Assembly (NCBI GenBank): GCA_019828565.1
Contig: JAHDYR010000028.1
Coordinates: forward strand, 62,001-126,000
Source of the DNA: Carpediemonas membranifera
Lineage: Eukaryota; Fornicata
DNA: 64,000 nucleotides
Direction: 5' to 3'
The position numbers and the translations under genes are program-made. The notes beneath the pieces were generated by a model, which had not been told where the DNA came from, did not search any database, and was given only the letters and a program-made list of their open reading frames with translations. Below, in pieces: positions 18,000 through 28,975 of this stretch (its first letter is position 1; each line of letters begins with the position of its first letter).

Positions 18000-20508
18000 A
18001 TCTACCTTACAGCAACACCGAAGCCGCCGCTGCCACTGAGGCCGCCGCTAGCCCTAAGGCCGTCAGCAACACCGAGGCCGCCAGCAACACTGAGGCCGCC
18101 GCCGCCGAGGCCAACTGGATCGGCCACCACATCGTAGAGCACGTGGACGTCAACTTCCCTCCCCGCATCCTGAACAATGGAGTGGAGGCCATCGTCAAGC
18201 GCCTCACCACCAAGAAGAAGCCTTGGCAGCACGCTATTCGGCTTTACGCGAAGAGTGACGGAGGCACGATCGCCTACTGTCGGCACTGCCGGAAAATTCT
18301 CCGTGACACTGGCACGCACGGCCAGACCGTGCCACTGCGACACCTTCACGGCGCGCAGCACCTGGCCAACGAATACAACGCCGAGGCAACCCGGGCCTAC
18401 TCGGCCTTCTTACACGAGTACGTCGCCAAGCACGTAAGGGGCGAAGACCTGCCCCGTCTCAAGGAGCGAGTGGCCCGCAAGCGCCCGCAACCCGCGAACG
18501 CTGACGCCGAGCCACCGGCCCCCAGTACTGCCCCGAGCCCCAAGGCTCCGCCGAACCTCCTACATTCGCGACAAGTTCGCAGCAAGGAGCAGGAACTCCT
18601 TCGCATAATCATATGTCTCTCGTCTGCCCCCGCCCCCGAGTGGGAAGGCGCCCGGTGCATCTACGAGCAGTACGGCCGCGCGGTCGTCGCGCGCAGCCAG
18701 CGTCGCGATGCTGCCTCCCACCAACGGTCACAGGTGGCAAGAGCAAAGTTCTTCACCAAGCATGGTCGCTTGGGGAAGGCAATGTCGGCATTCACGGCCC
18801 CCCTCTGTGAGGAATCCGCCACCCTCACCGACGCACAAGAACTACATAGCCCGGCGCCGACAGAGGCTCAATTCACTGCGAACGTGCCTACAGCAGCAGA
18901 CCTACCGTGCGAGGACATCACCCCCGAGGAGGTCGAGAGCGCCTGCCGCAGGATTGATAAGACTAGCGCGGCAGGCCTCGACTGGGTGCGCCCCCAGTGC
19001 TTGCAGTCCCTGGCCAAGAAGGCGGCTGGCGCCAAGGCTCTTGCCGGGCTGCTGAACTATTGGATCTCGCAGCCCCGGGCGATCCCGGACATCTGTCTGC
19101 AGGGCCGACTGGTCCTCATTCCCAAGGACTGCCAGCCGCGCCGCTGGCGCCCTATCGCCGTGGAGTCCGCCCTAGTACGACTCCTGCACTACATTCTCGC
19201 CCGCCGCTGGGCGCCCAGCTTCCCCGGGCTTCTGGGCCGCAATCAATACGGCTTCAAGACCGACGGCGCGGCCCTCGCCGCCTTCTCGATCCAACACGCA
19301 CTCGTGGCTGACCCACTGTCCGAGGCAACCTTTGTTCTCGACTGGAAGAACGCCTTTAACAGCGTGTCAGCCCAGGCCATCGAGGCCGTCCTGGACGCCT
19401 TGCCCGTCGGCGCCCACATCAGGGCACTCCTCAAACGCTCCGTAGCGCCGAACACGGTGTTCTTCCGAGGAGAGCCTGTCACGGTTCACCGGGGCGTGAA
19501 GCAGGGCGACCCGCTCTCCCCCTTCCTGTTTAGTGTTGTGCTTTCATCTGTGTTCAGGTCCGCGATCGCCGAAGCCCCCAACCAGATCACGCAGTGGGAT
19601 GCCTACCTGGACGACTCCAGCATCTCGGCACCGTCCCACGAGGGTGTTCTGAGCTTCCTGCCGGTGCTCGAGAGTCAGGCCGCGAGGGCTGGCCTGTACC
19701 TGAACAGGAGCAAGTGTTTCTGGCTTGGAGAGCGCGAGCTTCCCCAGTTCCCCACGTTCCAATGCAAGAAGGTCTTGGGCCATTTCCTCGGCCCCGACGC
19801 CGAAGCACGAGCCATCGCCACGATTGAGGGCATTCGCAGCCGGCAGGCCGTCATCTCCGACCTGTTCGAGCGCCTGCCCCTGCAAGTAGCGAGCCTGCTG
19901 GCCCGCGTCTGTGTGCTACAGGCCAGCACTTACTCGCTGAGGGCCCCCGAAGAGCTGGACCCACTACTCCTGACGGACCACGTCTGTGATTTAGAAGGCA
20001 TTGACGCCGAGAAGAACGCCGTTATTGCTCGTGCCTTCTGTCTATCTGACGCAACCGCTAAGTGGATCCTCCCAGCCCCCATCTCCAAGGGCGGCCTGGG
20101 CTTCGCCAACCTCCGGGACACTCAACACGCCGCCTCGACTGCCTTTACCGAGTTCTGGGCAGCCAGACACCACGCCTCTCCTTCCTTCCCCCGCCAGTGC
20201 GAGCTGTCTGAGCTCCTTTGGGACGAGAAGCTGTCCGATTTCCCCCCCGCCCTGCGGGAGCCTTGTGACGTCCTGTCCGACGGCGTCGCTGGCAATAGGT
20301 GGCTCCACCACTTCCCTGAGACGAGAGACACGCAGTTCTCAAACAACGAGTACCGCGAAGCAGTGTGCGCTCGCTACGCCCTCGGCAACGCCCCCGCCGG
20401 AACAACGTGCACCAGGTGCGGTCGCGACTGTTCTCGAGAGCCGAACCACGGCGTCACCTGCCCCCACCTGGGCGGCTTCAAGTCTCGTTGCCACGATAAG
20501 ACCCAATC
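18000..20508 (+). mobile_element. LINE-3: non-LTR element inserted in Ty3-2
   Basis: Interrupts the Ty3-2 integrase between HDW and GLPIAQF. AGACC occurs on both sides (17995-17999 and 20509-20513), consistent with a 5-bp TSD. The element lacks any 3' UTR and stops just after its Cys/His motif. Comparison with the related fragment at 33690-34150 shows the expected nuclease-like C-terminal region is missing, so this is not a standard complete insertion. Confidence 0.75.
18011..20508 (+). CDS. LINE-3 RT protein, BED-like zinc finger and truncated C-terminus
   Basis: Open from 18011, about 830 codons, with no ATG obvious at the start. The N-terminus has three SNTEAA repeats. Then comes a BED-like zinc finger (YCRHCRKIL then LRHLHGAQH). 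RT blocks: SAAGLDWVRPQCL, LVLIPK, WRPIAVES, FVLDWKNAFNSV (block A), RGVKQGDPLSPFLF (block B) and AYLDDSSIS (catalytic YLDD). The end has CTRCGRDCSREPNHGVTCPH and SRCHD, a CCHC-like motif that in R2-type elements precedes a restriction-like endonuclease. No APE endonuclease is present. The family assignment (R2-like, site-nicking C-terminal nuclease) is inference; the nuclease itself is absent here. Confidence 0.8.
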
Positions 20509-21450
20509 ATGGGTGTTCAGTTCATACTTCCTCGCCTTCAGGATCCTGGTAATCTGGATGTTCGCCCGCTCGACCATCCCGTTACTCTGCGGGTGGTGAG
20601 CTGTCGTGATGTGGGTCGCGAACCCCACCCGCGCGGCTAAGTCTCGCATCACGGCATTCGCGAACTGTGACCCGCCATCCGACTGGACAATCTTGGGGGC
20701 ACCATGGCGCATGATCCAGGTGTTTGTGAACACTCTGGCCGCCTCGTCAGCCCTGAGAGACTCTAGTGGGGCTAGCTCCGTCCAGCGGCTGCACATATCA
20801 ACCATAACCAGCAGGTATTTGAAGCCCTTGCACTCGGTTACTGTCATGGTATCAATGGCTACTCGCTCAAACGGTCGCGACCCAGCAGTATAGAACCCCG
20901 GCTCGCCACTGTCTCTCGCCCGGGACAGGAGTTGACACACCGGGCATGTCGCGACGACCTTCGTGACTGCAGCGACCGAGACCTTGAGACCCTGTGACTT
21001 CAGAGCATTGACTGTCGCGTTCTGTGATAGGTGGGCCTTGCCCGACAGGTGGACTCGGCGGATGTCCTCCTCGGACGCAACCTCACCAACACTAGCGTGA
21101 TAACACCGTGAGAGGCCGTCAGCAGCCTCATTATCTACCCCCGCCACGTGCTCAATCGTGAAGTTGAGGTCAGATATCGCGTCGAACCACCGCTGTACCT
21201 TCGCGTTAACGGACTTATGCATGAAGGTCAGGTTACGGTGGTCCGTTCTCAACACGAACGGTGCCCAGACCAGGAGGCGGCGCCACTTCTTAAGGGCGCA
21301 CACTATAGCGAACGCCTCCTTTTCAGTCGTGGACCAGCGCTTCTCAGCGCCGTGAAGGGCCTTTGACATGTACGCGACAGGGTGGTCGACCCCGTCGTCA
21401 CACGTCTGCCACAGTACAGCTCCTATGCCAACATCTGAGGCGTCTGTCAT
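20505..21450 (-). pseudogene. Ty3-2 RNase H and integrase core
   Basis: RNase H begins IMTDASDVGIGAVLW and includes LRTDHRNLTFMH. Integrase has a zinc site with CPVC, then VAIDTMTVTECKG, VQSDGGSQF and HPQSNGMVERAN, giving the D-D-E triad. The frame follows the gag-RT frame after a one-base shift in a GGGG run near 21500. It reads into antisense LINE-3 sequence at its end; residues after NTHDW are not integrase. Confidence 0.88.
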
Positions 21451-21472
21451 GATATATGTCGGCCGTGTCGGG

Positions 21473-23716
21473 TCATAATGGACAAGAGTGGGCTCCCCGA
21501 CATAGAGCGTCCTTCACTGACTCCAGCGCTTCTTGTTGACCCGCGCCGCCGAGAGGGGCCTTGCTCGATGCCGCCTCAGTGAGTGGATGGACCAGCGACG
21601 CGTAACCTGGAACGAACTGCCGCATGTATTTGATGAATCCCAGGAGGGCTTGCATGCCCTTGACTGACTTGGGGATCTTCAACGCACGAACGTCTTCTAA
21701 CCGGTCGGGCGCAATCCGGTAGCCACTGCCCGACACGATCCAGCCCAGGAACTCGACCTCACTTGCCCCGAACTGGCATTTGTCGCGGTTGAGTACGAGT
21801 TTGAGCTTATCACAGCGCTTCAGGACCGCGAAGAGGTTCCGCAAGTACTCCCGCTCGGACCTTCCGTACACAATGATATCATCTACGTAAATGATGCACG
21901 CGTGACTCTCCAACAAGTCCGCGAACGCGAGTTCCATCGCCGCTTGGAAGTGCGCACCGGCGTTCTTCAGCCCGAAGGGCATACCGGTGTACTGGTACTT
22001 GCCCAACGGCGTCGAGAATGCGGTCAGGTGCTTACTCCGCTCAGACATGCGTATTTGATGGTAACCCGCAGAGAGGTCCAGTGTCGCGAAGATCTTGGCT
22101 CCAGACAGCCTCGCTAGGCAATCCTCGATCTTCGGGATAGGATAGGGATACGGCTCGGTTTTCTTATTGAGCTCCCGGTAATCCACAACCATCCGTGTCC
22201 CATCCCCCTTCGGCACCAGAAGGGCGGGTGCCGAATAGCCTGACGACGACGACTCCACGTATCCCTTGCCCAGGAGTTTGTCCACGTGCTCCTGATACTC
22301 GCCCTCTCTGGCGCGGGGCATGAAGTCGCTCCTGACGTTGACGACTCGGTCGTCGGTCAGTGTCAAATCGTACGGCTCGAGCTCGCTATGGGCAGAGCGC
22401 TGCTCAAATACATGGCTAAACGCGTCGACCATCCGCGTCTGCAAGCCTAGCTCCTTTGGCGACATGTTGTACAAGGCCAGTGTTGCCTTAGTGTACTCCG
22501 GCGGTTCGGCCGGGTCGCGCGTGTCGTCAGTCTCTTGATCCTTTGATAGATCAGGCATCACACCGAGCTCGACCATGGTCGGGTAACCTAAGACGATGTC
22601 GAATTCGGTGGTTAGCTCGTAAGCAACGATGCGGGTCTTACAACCCTTGGGTGTGATGGGCGAGTCCTTCAGGAAGATGTCGAAAGTGTACTTGCGCTTC
22701 GACAGGACTATACCCGCTGGAGTGTTGACTGGTATCGGTACGATCAACTCCTCAGCCTTAAGACGCCACGATCTGGCCGTTCTCGGGCTGATGAAGTCAG
22801 CTTCTGCCCCGCAGTCTAGAAGCACATCGTCAGTCTTGTGCGTGTACACGGACGCCTTGACTACAGGCAAGTTGCGACGCCGACTGGTAAGCGCCGCGGA
22901 GAAACAAGAAAGACAGGTCGAAGACTTTACAGAAGATCTGCAAAATCTTGCCAGGTGACCCATCTTGCCGCAGGTGTGGCACTTATTTTTCTCCTTGGGG
23001 CAGTCGGCAGAGCGGTGGCCGGTCCTGCCGCAGTTCCAGCACTCCGCCTTGCCCTGGCCGGGACGTGGCTCGGGCTTTCCCGCCTTGCTCTTGCCAACCG
23101 TAGGCTTGGGATGTCTCAGCTCACGGTGAGGGTTTCCGGCGTCTGTGTTGGTCCGCTTGACTGGACGGAGATCAGCGTAGGGAGCCACGAGGTCTAGAGC
23201 TTGGTTAATCTTCTTCGAGACGCTAAGAGCGATCTCAAATGTCTTTTCCAGACCCTTGTTCTCACTGGCGTCAATCGCGTGTTGAAGGGAGCGCTCGCGG
23301 ATACCGCGCAGGAAGCACTGGCGGACGGCTCTGGCTGACGTTGACGTCAGGCCTAGGACGGCGTAACGGCGTTTGAACTTGTCCACGTAGGCGGCAACGT
23401 CTTGGAATCGGGATGAGGCAGCGTTGAACTTCAAGTAACGCATAGCTACCTCATCGTCATCTGGTCGCACGCACTGGATAAGCTTGGCCACGACCTCGCG
23501 GTCTTGGTCCTCCAGACGCAACTCTTCCCGGGTGTAGGCGTTGAAGGCTTCGCCAGCCTGCTGTCCGATAAGTAGTGGTACAGGACCGAGCATCCTGTGG
23601 GCTCTGCGCTTGCCCCCTTGCAGACGATACATCTGAAGGGCCTCGGCGAACGCGAAAACTTCGGCAACTGTCATACCTAACAGAGTCGGTGGACTCAAAT
23701 CGGATTTCTCGACCAT
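21473..23716 (-). CDS. Ty3-2 gag-protease-RT
   Basis: About 747 codons from an ATG 22 nt inside the LTR. Gag is helical (MTVAEVFAFAEALQMYRLQG), followed by two knuckles, CWNCGRTGHRSADC and CHTCGKMGHLARFC. Protease is degenerate: LLDCGAEADFI replaces the usual D-T/S-G-A/S. RT shows IFATLDLSAGYHQI, GMPFGLKNAGAHFQAAM and catalytic IYVDDIIVYG, then CQFGASEVEFLGW. The frame breaks at a GGGG run before RNase H. The Cys in the protease triad position would probably weaken processing. Confidence 0.9.
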   Translation of the reverse strand: MVEKSDLSPPTLLGMTVAEVFAFAEALQMYRLQGGKRRAHRMLGPVPLLIGQQAGEAFNAYTREELRLEDQDREVVAKLIQCVRPDDDEVAMRYLKFNAASSRFQDVAAYVDKFKRRYAVLGLTSTSARAVRQCFLRGIRERSLQHAIDASENKGLEKTFEIALSVSKKINQALDLVAPYADLRPVKRTNTDAGNPHRELRHPKPTVGKSKAGKPEPRPGQGKAECWNCGRTGHRSADCPKEKNKCHTCGKMGHLARFCRSSVKSSTCLSCFSAALTSRRRNLPVVKASVYTHKTDDVLLDCGAEADFISPRTARSWRLKAEELIVPIPVNTPAGIVLSKRKYTFDIFLKDSPITPKGCKTRIVAYELTTEFDIVLGYPTMVELGVMPDLSKDQETDDTRDPAEPPEYTKATLALYNMSPKELGLQTRMVDAFSHVFEQRSAHSELEPYDLTLTDDRVVNVRSDFMPRAREGEYQEHVDKLLGKGYVESSSSGYSAPALLVPKGDGTRMVVDYRELNKKTEPYPYPIPKIEDCLARLSGAKIFATLDLSAGYHQIRMSERSKHLTAFSTPLGKYQYTGMPFGLKNAGAHFQAAMELAFADLLESHACIIYVDDIIVYGRSEREYLRNLFAVLKRCDKLKLVLNRDKCQFGASEVEFLGWIVSGSGYRIAPDRLEDVRALKIPKSVKGMQALLGFIKYMRQFVPGYASLVHPLTEAASSKAPLGGAGQQEALESVKDALCRGAHSCPL

Positions 23717-23727
23717 TAAGGAAGGAA

Positions 23728-23737
23728 TTAACGTTAA
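23728..23737. promoter_or_regulatory. Palindrome abutting the Ty3-2 5' LTR
   Basis: TTAACGTTAA, a perfect 10-bp palindrome directly inside the LTR, in place of a tRNA primer site. The gag ATG follows 11 nt later. Confidence 0.75.
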
Positions 23738-23815
23738 TGCTGTCCCTAGAAGAGAACTGTTTAAATGAACTAATCAACCTCCGTTGACTTGACTATTATT
23801 GACTTGATCACATCA
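23738..23815 (-). repeat. Ty3-2 5' LTR (78 bp)
   Basis: TG...CA ends. The same 78-bp sequence with three substitutions occurs in the opposite orientation at 24857-24934. That second copy defines both boundaries. Confidence 0.85.
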
Positions 23816-24541
23816 GAGGAATGCTTGATGTGCCGCGTATGGATGAGTTGAAGAAAAACTGATGACTTACAGGGAAAGTTCATGGGAATTCACATCATGT
23901 GGCTCAGTTTTAGACACATTGGAGGTAAATCGGGTTTTAAGATCGTTTTTCGTTTGCTTGACAAAGTTTTGAGGGTTTTCTCGAGCATATTCGAGGCCGC
24001 ATGCAGACGAGCAGTGCTTTGATACAGTACAAATGTTGTTATGCAACGTGGATGCTCTCAGTTGCTTGCGGCCTTCGCTGTTGGCGAGTAAAAGCAAACT
24101 TTTTTCAGAGCAATTCCCAAAAAGCGCATCTTTACGCACCCAGGAGTTTTTATCTCGGCATATTGGACCCATGGGAGAGGTACGGCTGACTATTCCGACC
24201 CCAGATGAACCTTCAGTCAGTTTTTCAACAAGATTGACTGTGTGATGACACAGACTTCGCGAGTGAAGACCTTCATCGCGTTGTACGGATGCTTAAACAA
24301 TGCCTTGCGCAAGTACAAGGCGTAATACGCAGTAGTTTAATTGTTTGGGCACGTTCAATTTTTCTTGCAATCCGTTTTTTTACATGTATTCCGGGACTTA
24401 TTCTGGGACTTTAAGTCCCGGTTAGAGTACCGGAAAACGCAGCATGGTGGTAGGGTCTGATGTATGTGTGGTAGTTGGCCCAGAACTCCCTCACACGGGA
24501 CGGGGAGCACTCACGCCACAGCTTGTCGCCAAGCTTGAAGC
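23816..24541. other. Low-information intergenic stretch
   Basis: AT-richer than its surroundings. No gene is supported. A ~50-codon minus-strand frame at about 24420-24560 (FKLGDKLWRECSPSRVREFW) looks protein-like but has no start and no recognised family. CGGGACTTATTCTGGGACTT near 24394 and following bases form short repeats of GGGACTTA. Confidence 0.4.
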
Positions 24542-24626
24542 TGTTGTGGTCTCCGAGAGATATTTACTAGTCGACACAAGGGTGTCGTCTTTATTAAACA
24601 CTTGAACTTTTGCCTTCTAGACAACA
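24542..24626 (+). repeat. LTR of a plus-strand Ty3 element
   Basis: TGTTGTGGTC... to ...TCTAGACAACA, with TG/CA ends. The last bases resemble the Ty3-2 LTR end (TCTAGGGACAACA). It is followed at once by a palindrome and a gag-like ATG, as in the other elements. The left boundary could be 24545. Confidence 0.55.
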
Positions 24627-24636
24627 GTAATATTAC
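24627..24636. promoter_or_regulatory. Palindrome abutting the plus-strand LTR
   Basis: GTAATATTAC, a perfect 10-bp palindrome next to the LTR, 8 nt before the gag ATG at 24645. Confidence 0.65.
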
Positions 24637-24644
24637 TTCCCCTA

Positions 24645-25173
24645 ATGGCAAGAACTTCAACAGAGACGCATATCATGAAGGAAGCAACGTTCGCCGCTTT
24701 TGAACGGTTTGTGAGCGACTTCCGTGACTACGTACTAAGAGGCGGGAAGAAGAGGATGAGTAAGCTCATTGACACGGAGCTGATTACCTTCTTCACGCAG
24801 GTAGCGGGTGTAGAGAGTCTTGAGGACGGCTTCACTCAACGCCACCATGGTCGAGCTGATGTGATCAAGTCAATAATAGTCAAGTCAACGGAGGATGATT
24901 AGTTCATTTAAATAGTTCTCTTCTAGGGACAACAGAGCTTGATGATTTACTGGACCGTGCGTCCATCGTACCCGACCTCTTGGCTGGCGTACGACCCCCT
25001 CGCCCTCAGCCTGCCGAACGTCAGGCTGCCCCTGTTGCCCCAGTAGCACCGGCCGCCCAGCCACGTCCTCGTGCCGTCAAGCGCGATCCCGCCAGCATCC
25101 ATTGTTTTGGGTGCGGCCAGGCTGGCCATCGGCGCAAAGTATGTCCCAACCGGGGCCAACCCGGTTTCCTCGA
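24645..25173 (+). pseudogene. Plus-strand gag remnant carrying a solo LTR
   Basis: The first 71 codons (FAAFERFVSDFRDYVLRGGKKR) resemble the gag start of Ty3-2 (VFAFAEALQMYRLQGGKRR). A solo LTR (24857-24934) interrupts it. Downstream an Ala/Pro/Arg-rich segment leads to CFGCGQAGHRRKVC, a zinc knuckle. The two parts are in different frames after removal of the LTR, so a shift is also present. It is cut near 25174 where Ty3-3 begins. Confidence 0.7.
24857..24934 (+). repeat. Solo 78-bp LTR with 4-bp TSD
   Basis: Inverted near-copy of 23738-23815. GAGC lies on both sides (24853-24856 and 24935-24938), the expected footprint of an LTR-LTR recombination that removed the internal part. Confidence 0.8.
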
Positions 25174-25227
25174 TGTTGCTTGGTGCTAGTTCGGAGAAGA
25201 AGAACGGAAGCGATTTTAAAAGGCTAA

Positions 25228-26705
25228 TCAACTGATTATGGGGCCACAACATCCCGCTTCTCCCACGACCGGGCGCAGCCCGTGGGCATCGATGTAATCT
25301 TCGGCAGGTATGCTGCCCCATAGATCCTCGTCATAGCACTGCCAGGTGTCCTCGTCGGGTTCGTAGCCGCGCCAGCGGATTCGGAATTCGAGAACATCAG
25401 GATCGGACTCGAGAGGGCGGTGCTCAACGATGGACTCGACTACATAGAGGTCATCTGCGTCCATGGAGGCAATCATGGCCAGCTCTGTGTCATCGGCCGT
25501 GGTGGCGAATTGGCGAAGGCGCCTTAAGTGGACGGTAACGGGATTCTGCTCATCAACGATGCTGACGATCGTGTACACGTTGTTGGCGTGACATTGAGAC
25601 ATTGAGACCTTGAACGGTCCGCGATAGTTTGGGGCGAGCTTGAGGGTCGGCACCTGCTGGTAGGCCAGCTCGTCGCACTGACACTTATTGGCGGCCATCC
25701 TGATCTGCTTCAGCCTGGACCTCAGGTCGTTGACGTAGTCGTCCGAGGCGTCACCGGGCCATTCGTCCTCGTCAAGCAGGCGTGGAAGAAGGCTGACTCG
25801 CGGCTTGAGGTGATCGCCGTGTAGGAGAGAGTAAGGCGTGCAGCCGATCGAACGGTGATAGGCGGTGTTGATCAGGAACTGGACTAGGGGGAGCACGCGG
25901 GGCCAGTCCTCCCTCTCACCAAGAGTGGCCATGAGGGTGCGAAGGTGAGACTTGACTTTGCCATTGGCTCTCTCGACTATGCCGTTCTGGTTTGGGACGT
26001 ACAGCGCAATGGTCGTATGAGTGACCTTAAGAGCGTGGCAGAGGCTGCTGATGACCTCGTTCACGTACTGCGATCCATTATCAGAGTGTATGAGGTACGG
26101 CAGACCGTGACGGGAATACACACTCGATATGAGGGCATCTGCGGCCTCGACGGCGGTTGTGGACGAGCAAGGGATGAGCTCTGTCCATCGTGTGAAATTG
26201 TCGACGATTACGATCACGTGTCGGGTGTCGCCGGCAGAGGGGAGGGGCCCTATGCTATCGATCGAGATCGAGTGGAAAGGCGTGTCGGCGTACAGGTGGC
26301 CGAGGTTGTGTGACACCTTGAGCTTGAGGCGGTACTTGAGACACACTGGACAGCTCTGCACGAACTTCCTGACGTCGCCCTTCATGGCAGTCCAGCTGTG
26401 ACCGGCGTCGGTGAGCTTGCGAGTTGTGGCCTCGACCCCGAAGTGACCACTGAGGGAATTCCCATGCACTGAGGCGATGTGCTCCTCGTGGGACTGGCCC
26501 TGAGCAGGGGCGGCGGTCAGACATAGGTCAGCCTGCATGGCGCGGGACAAGCCGTCGGCGATGCCATTCGCCGGGCCGGGGATGTACTCAACCTCGAACA
26601 TGAACTCGGAGAGCCTATGCTTCCAGCGCTCGACCTTGGCAGAAGAGGACTCCACCAGGAACGTCAGGTTCTTGTGATCCACCTGAGCTACGAAGGTGTG
26701 GCCCT
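25228..26705 (-). CDS. Ty3-3 RNase H end, integrase and chromodomain (5'-truncated)
   Basis: About 490 codons. It opens in RNase H (TFVAQVDHKNLTFL) and continues to a full integrase: H-x-x-x-x-H...CPVC zinc site, ISIDSIGPLPSAGD, LIHSDNGSQY and QNGIVERANGKVK, giving the D-D-E triad. A GPY/F-like region (LAPNYRGPFKV) and a chromodomain (YVVESIVEHRPLESD, FRIRWRGYEPDEDTW) follow. No frame breaks. The upstream half (gag, protease, RT) is gone; the break at ~26705 joins a plus-strand gag fragment. The 3' LTR probably lies within 25174-25230 but is not resolved. Confidence 0.9.
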
Positions 26706-27450
26706 AGCGGAGTCGGTCTCGAACTTCTCCGCCGCAGAGAGCTCCACAGACTTCATATCCGATCTGATTGAGGAGGTCTCATCGATTGACGACTCGGCAA
26801 AGAAGGTGGGGGTAGACGCCTGGAGCTTCATACCGAAGCGCCGCCCTCAGCCAGACCGCGCCCCACCTACCTCACAGTCGGGCTCAGCCACAAAGATGCC
26901 CGAGCAGGCCACCTTCGAAAGGCAGTCCAGCAAGACCACCCATACGTCCAAGGACGACTCCGAGGCAAGCCGCAAGCCCGACCGAGCCAAGGTGCCTGAC
27001 AAGTGGCACGACCCCGCCAAGCCCCCCTTCCCAGGCATGACCTGGTGCCCCAACCACGGCCGATGGGGGTCTCACCAGCCTGAGCAATGTAACTTAGGTG
27101 TTAGGGGTCTGGGAAGCCGGAGCCTGAAGGGCGCACTCGGAGCGGAAAGCTCTTCTCGAGAGGCGGCAACGCTGCGCTTGGCACCCCATGAGATGACGGC
27201 ATGGAGCCAGCCCTCTTTACGACGTCCGCCCGCACTGAGGTGGTGGAGGGCGAGCTCCTCGCAGACTCGGGCTCCACTGTGAGCTACATCTCCCAAGCCG
27301 AGTATGAGCGACTCATCGCAATCATGGCCATACCCACCCGCGTGTCAACCCATGTCATGCAGACCGCCACGCACCAGGAGACTCTGGCCATATTCGACAT
27401 CACGCTGACGGTGGGAGCCGACAGACCTGTCCCTGAGGGCACTCCGGCTT
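26706..27450 (+). pseudogene. Plus-strand gag-protease fragment
   Basis: Gag-like acidic/helical residues (STDFISDLIEEVSSIDD), a Ser/Pro-rich linker, a His/Cys cluster WCPNHGRWGSHQPEQC that resembles a divergent knuckle, and after a frame change ELLADSGSTVSYIS, an aspartic protease active site (D-S-G-S). It runs into the decayed 388-codon-ORF homologue near 27450. Not the same family as the adjoining Ty3-3. Confidence 0.65.
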
Positions 27451-28370
27451 CCGCCGATGAATCGGGTGCGGGCGACGCTTCAGACCCGAAGCCCGATCTG
27501 AACGAGATGGTCTCTCGTGCTCGTGTCGGGTGTGAGCTGCCTCAGCCTTGACGCTGCAGCCGAACTAAAGGCTCTCAGCCAAGGCAAGCTGTCCCAATAC
27601 GGTCATTTGACCGTATCCGAGCGTTCACATCACGCCATACGGGACCTGACGCGTGACGGACTTGTTTTGCTTTCGATCAGCTGTTGGCTGAAGGGCATTC
27701 AGGTTACCATGTCTCAACGCTCGTGCGAACCGACAGATCAAGAGATCGGTGTGGCCTACCTCGGCCGTCTAGACAGCAATCATCTTGTCCTCTGCCCCGC
27801 CTCAGGACATCATCTGCCGGACCTCCCAGCTCGGGAGCACCACGATGCGCCCACACCTCGAGCGGGTTGTCATGCTGGGGCATGATCCGGACACTTACCA
27901 GTTGTTGCTGGTGGGTCACGGACAGGGCATTCTGTCAGATGAAGAGGCTCGAGCCTTTGCTCGTCAATACGTCCTCAAAATCCGGGAGCGACGGACAGAT
28001 ACTGTTTTTGGGCACTTCTCCGTTTCGATCCTCGAGGACTTTTGCTTCTGGCGGTGTGCCGCGCCCAACAGCTCTCCGGGCTATTCTCCCGGTGCTATGC
28101 GTGCCCTCCACCTCTTAGTGGACATCAACCGCCCGAGTGGGGCATGCGTCCCAGCTCGCGGGGCTATCGTCTTGACGGGAACAGGCTCCGCCTACTCATG
28201 ACTTATGAGCTCAGCAACGGTGAGGAGTCTCATGCTTGTATCGTGCGGCCGACGGAACGTACGGCTGGCCTTTCTGTCAAGCCATTTTTGACGCCCATCC
28301 CGAGTTGCTCGACCACTGCGTCCGTGACGTGGGCCCGTATGGAGAGAGAATCGGTGCTGCTGTCGTGTAA
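27451..28370 (+). pseudogene. Decayed second copy of the 388-codon ORF
   Basis: Spread over at least three frames. Matches the 16079-17245 product in LSQYGHLTVSERSHHAIRD, MRPHLERVVMLGHDPDTYQL, SSPGYSPGAMRA and LDGNRLRLLMTYE, and ends at the corresponding stop. The copy is truncated at its N-terminus, where a gag-protease fragment is joined. Its 3' flank continues to match the first copy through the convergent Ty3 chromodomain end. Confidence 0.85.
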
Positions 28371-28423
28371 GACTTAATCAATAAACGATCGGTATAAACT
28401 TTTTGCTGGACAAGGCTGGCCAT

Positions 28424-28500
28424 TTACGGCTTGACCTGCCCTATATACATCCTCTCAGCCAGCTTGTTCTTGATGTAATCTGACACGGCTACCATGCCGA
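28424..28500 (-). pseudogene. Ty3 chromodomain C-terminus facing the second ORF copy
   Basis: Encodes DYIKNKLAERMYIGQVKP with a stop at 28424-28426, nearly identical to the end of Ty3-2 pol (NKLAEKMYIGQVKP). The 53-nt gap to the opposing stop compares with 51 nt at the first locus. Homology ends near 28498. Confidence 0.85.
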
Positions 28501-28975
28501 GGCCCCACGCTTCCGGCTAACGGCCAGCGCCCTCAGGGCCACAGCCTCCCCAGACCTCAGGGTCAGCGCCCTTCGGGCCAGCAGGCTCCTCAGCCTCTTA
28601 CCAGACCCTGCAAGTTTTGCCAGGGCTGGCACAAAGATTATCGCTGTCCCCAGCATCCCAAGTTCTCCATCGAAGAGCGCCCAGGCTCAAGCCAACGCAG
28701 CTCAGACTACCTCTACCAGTCCCATGACGACCACGGCAACTATAAATGGCCGTGAGTATTCTTTTACTGTTGACACTGGGGCGAGTATATGCTTTATGAG
28801 CCAGAAGGCGGTACTGGATCACGGTGACGCTAGGGGACAATCACAAGGTCCGAACGAACCAAGTAGCTACGGTCACTTTCCGTCTGGAACGGCTCGGTCC
28901 AGTGCCCATTATGACGACCTGGAAGTTCTATGTACTTCCGGGAGAAGCCTTCAAGGTTCTTTTGGGCTGTGACCT
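28501..28975 (+). pseudogene. Plus-strand gag knuckle and protease fragment
   Basis: CKFCQGWHKDYRC is a C-x2-C-x4-H-x4-C knuckle. It is followed, after a frame change, by INGREYSFTVDTGASICFMS, a retropepsin active site (D-T-G-A). Surroundings are Pro/Gln/Ser-rich. The end is lost near 28975. Confidence 0.75.

Larger units (their letters stand above)
17297..23815 (-). mobile_element. Ty3-2: Ty3 chromodomain element split by LINE-3
   Basis: Runs right to left: 78-bp 5' LTR (23738-23815), palindrome, gag-RT (21473-23716), RNase H-integrase (20514-21450), LINE-3 insertion (about 18000-20508), integrase C-terminus and chromodomain (17297-17994). No matching 3' LTR was found on the left, where the 388-codon ORF lies instead. 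Two frame breaks fall in G runs. Confidence 0.85.
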
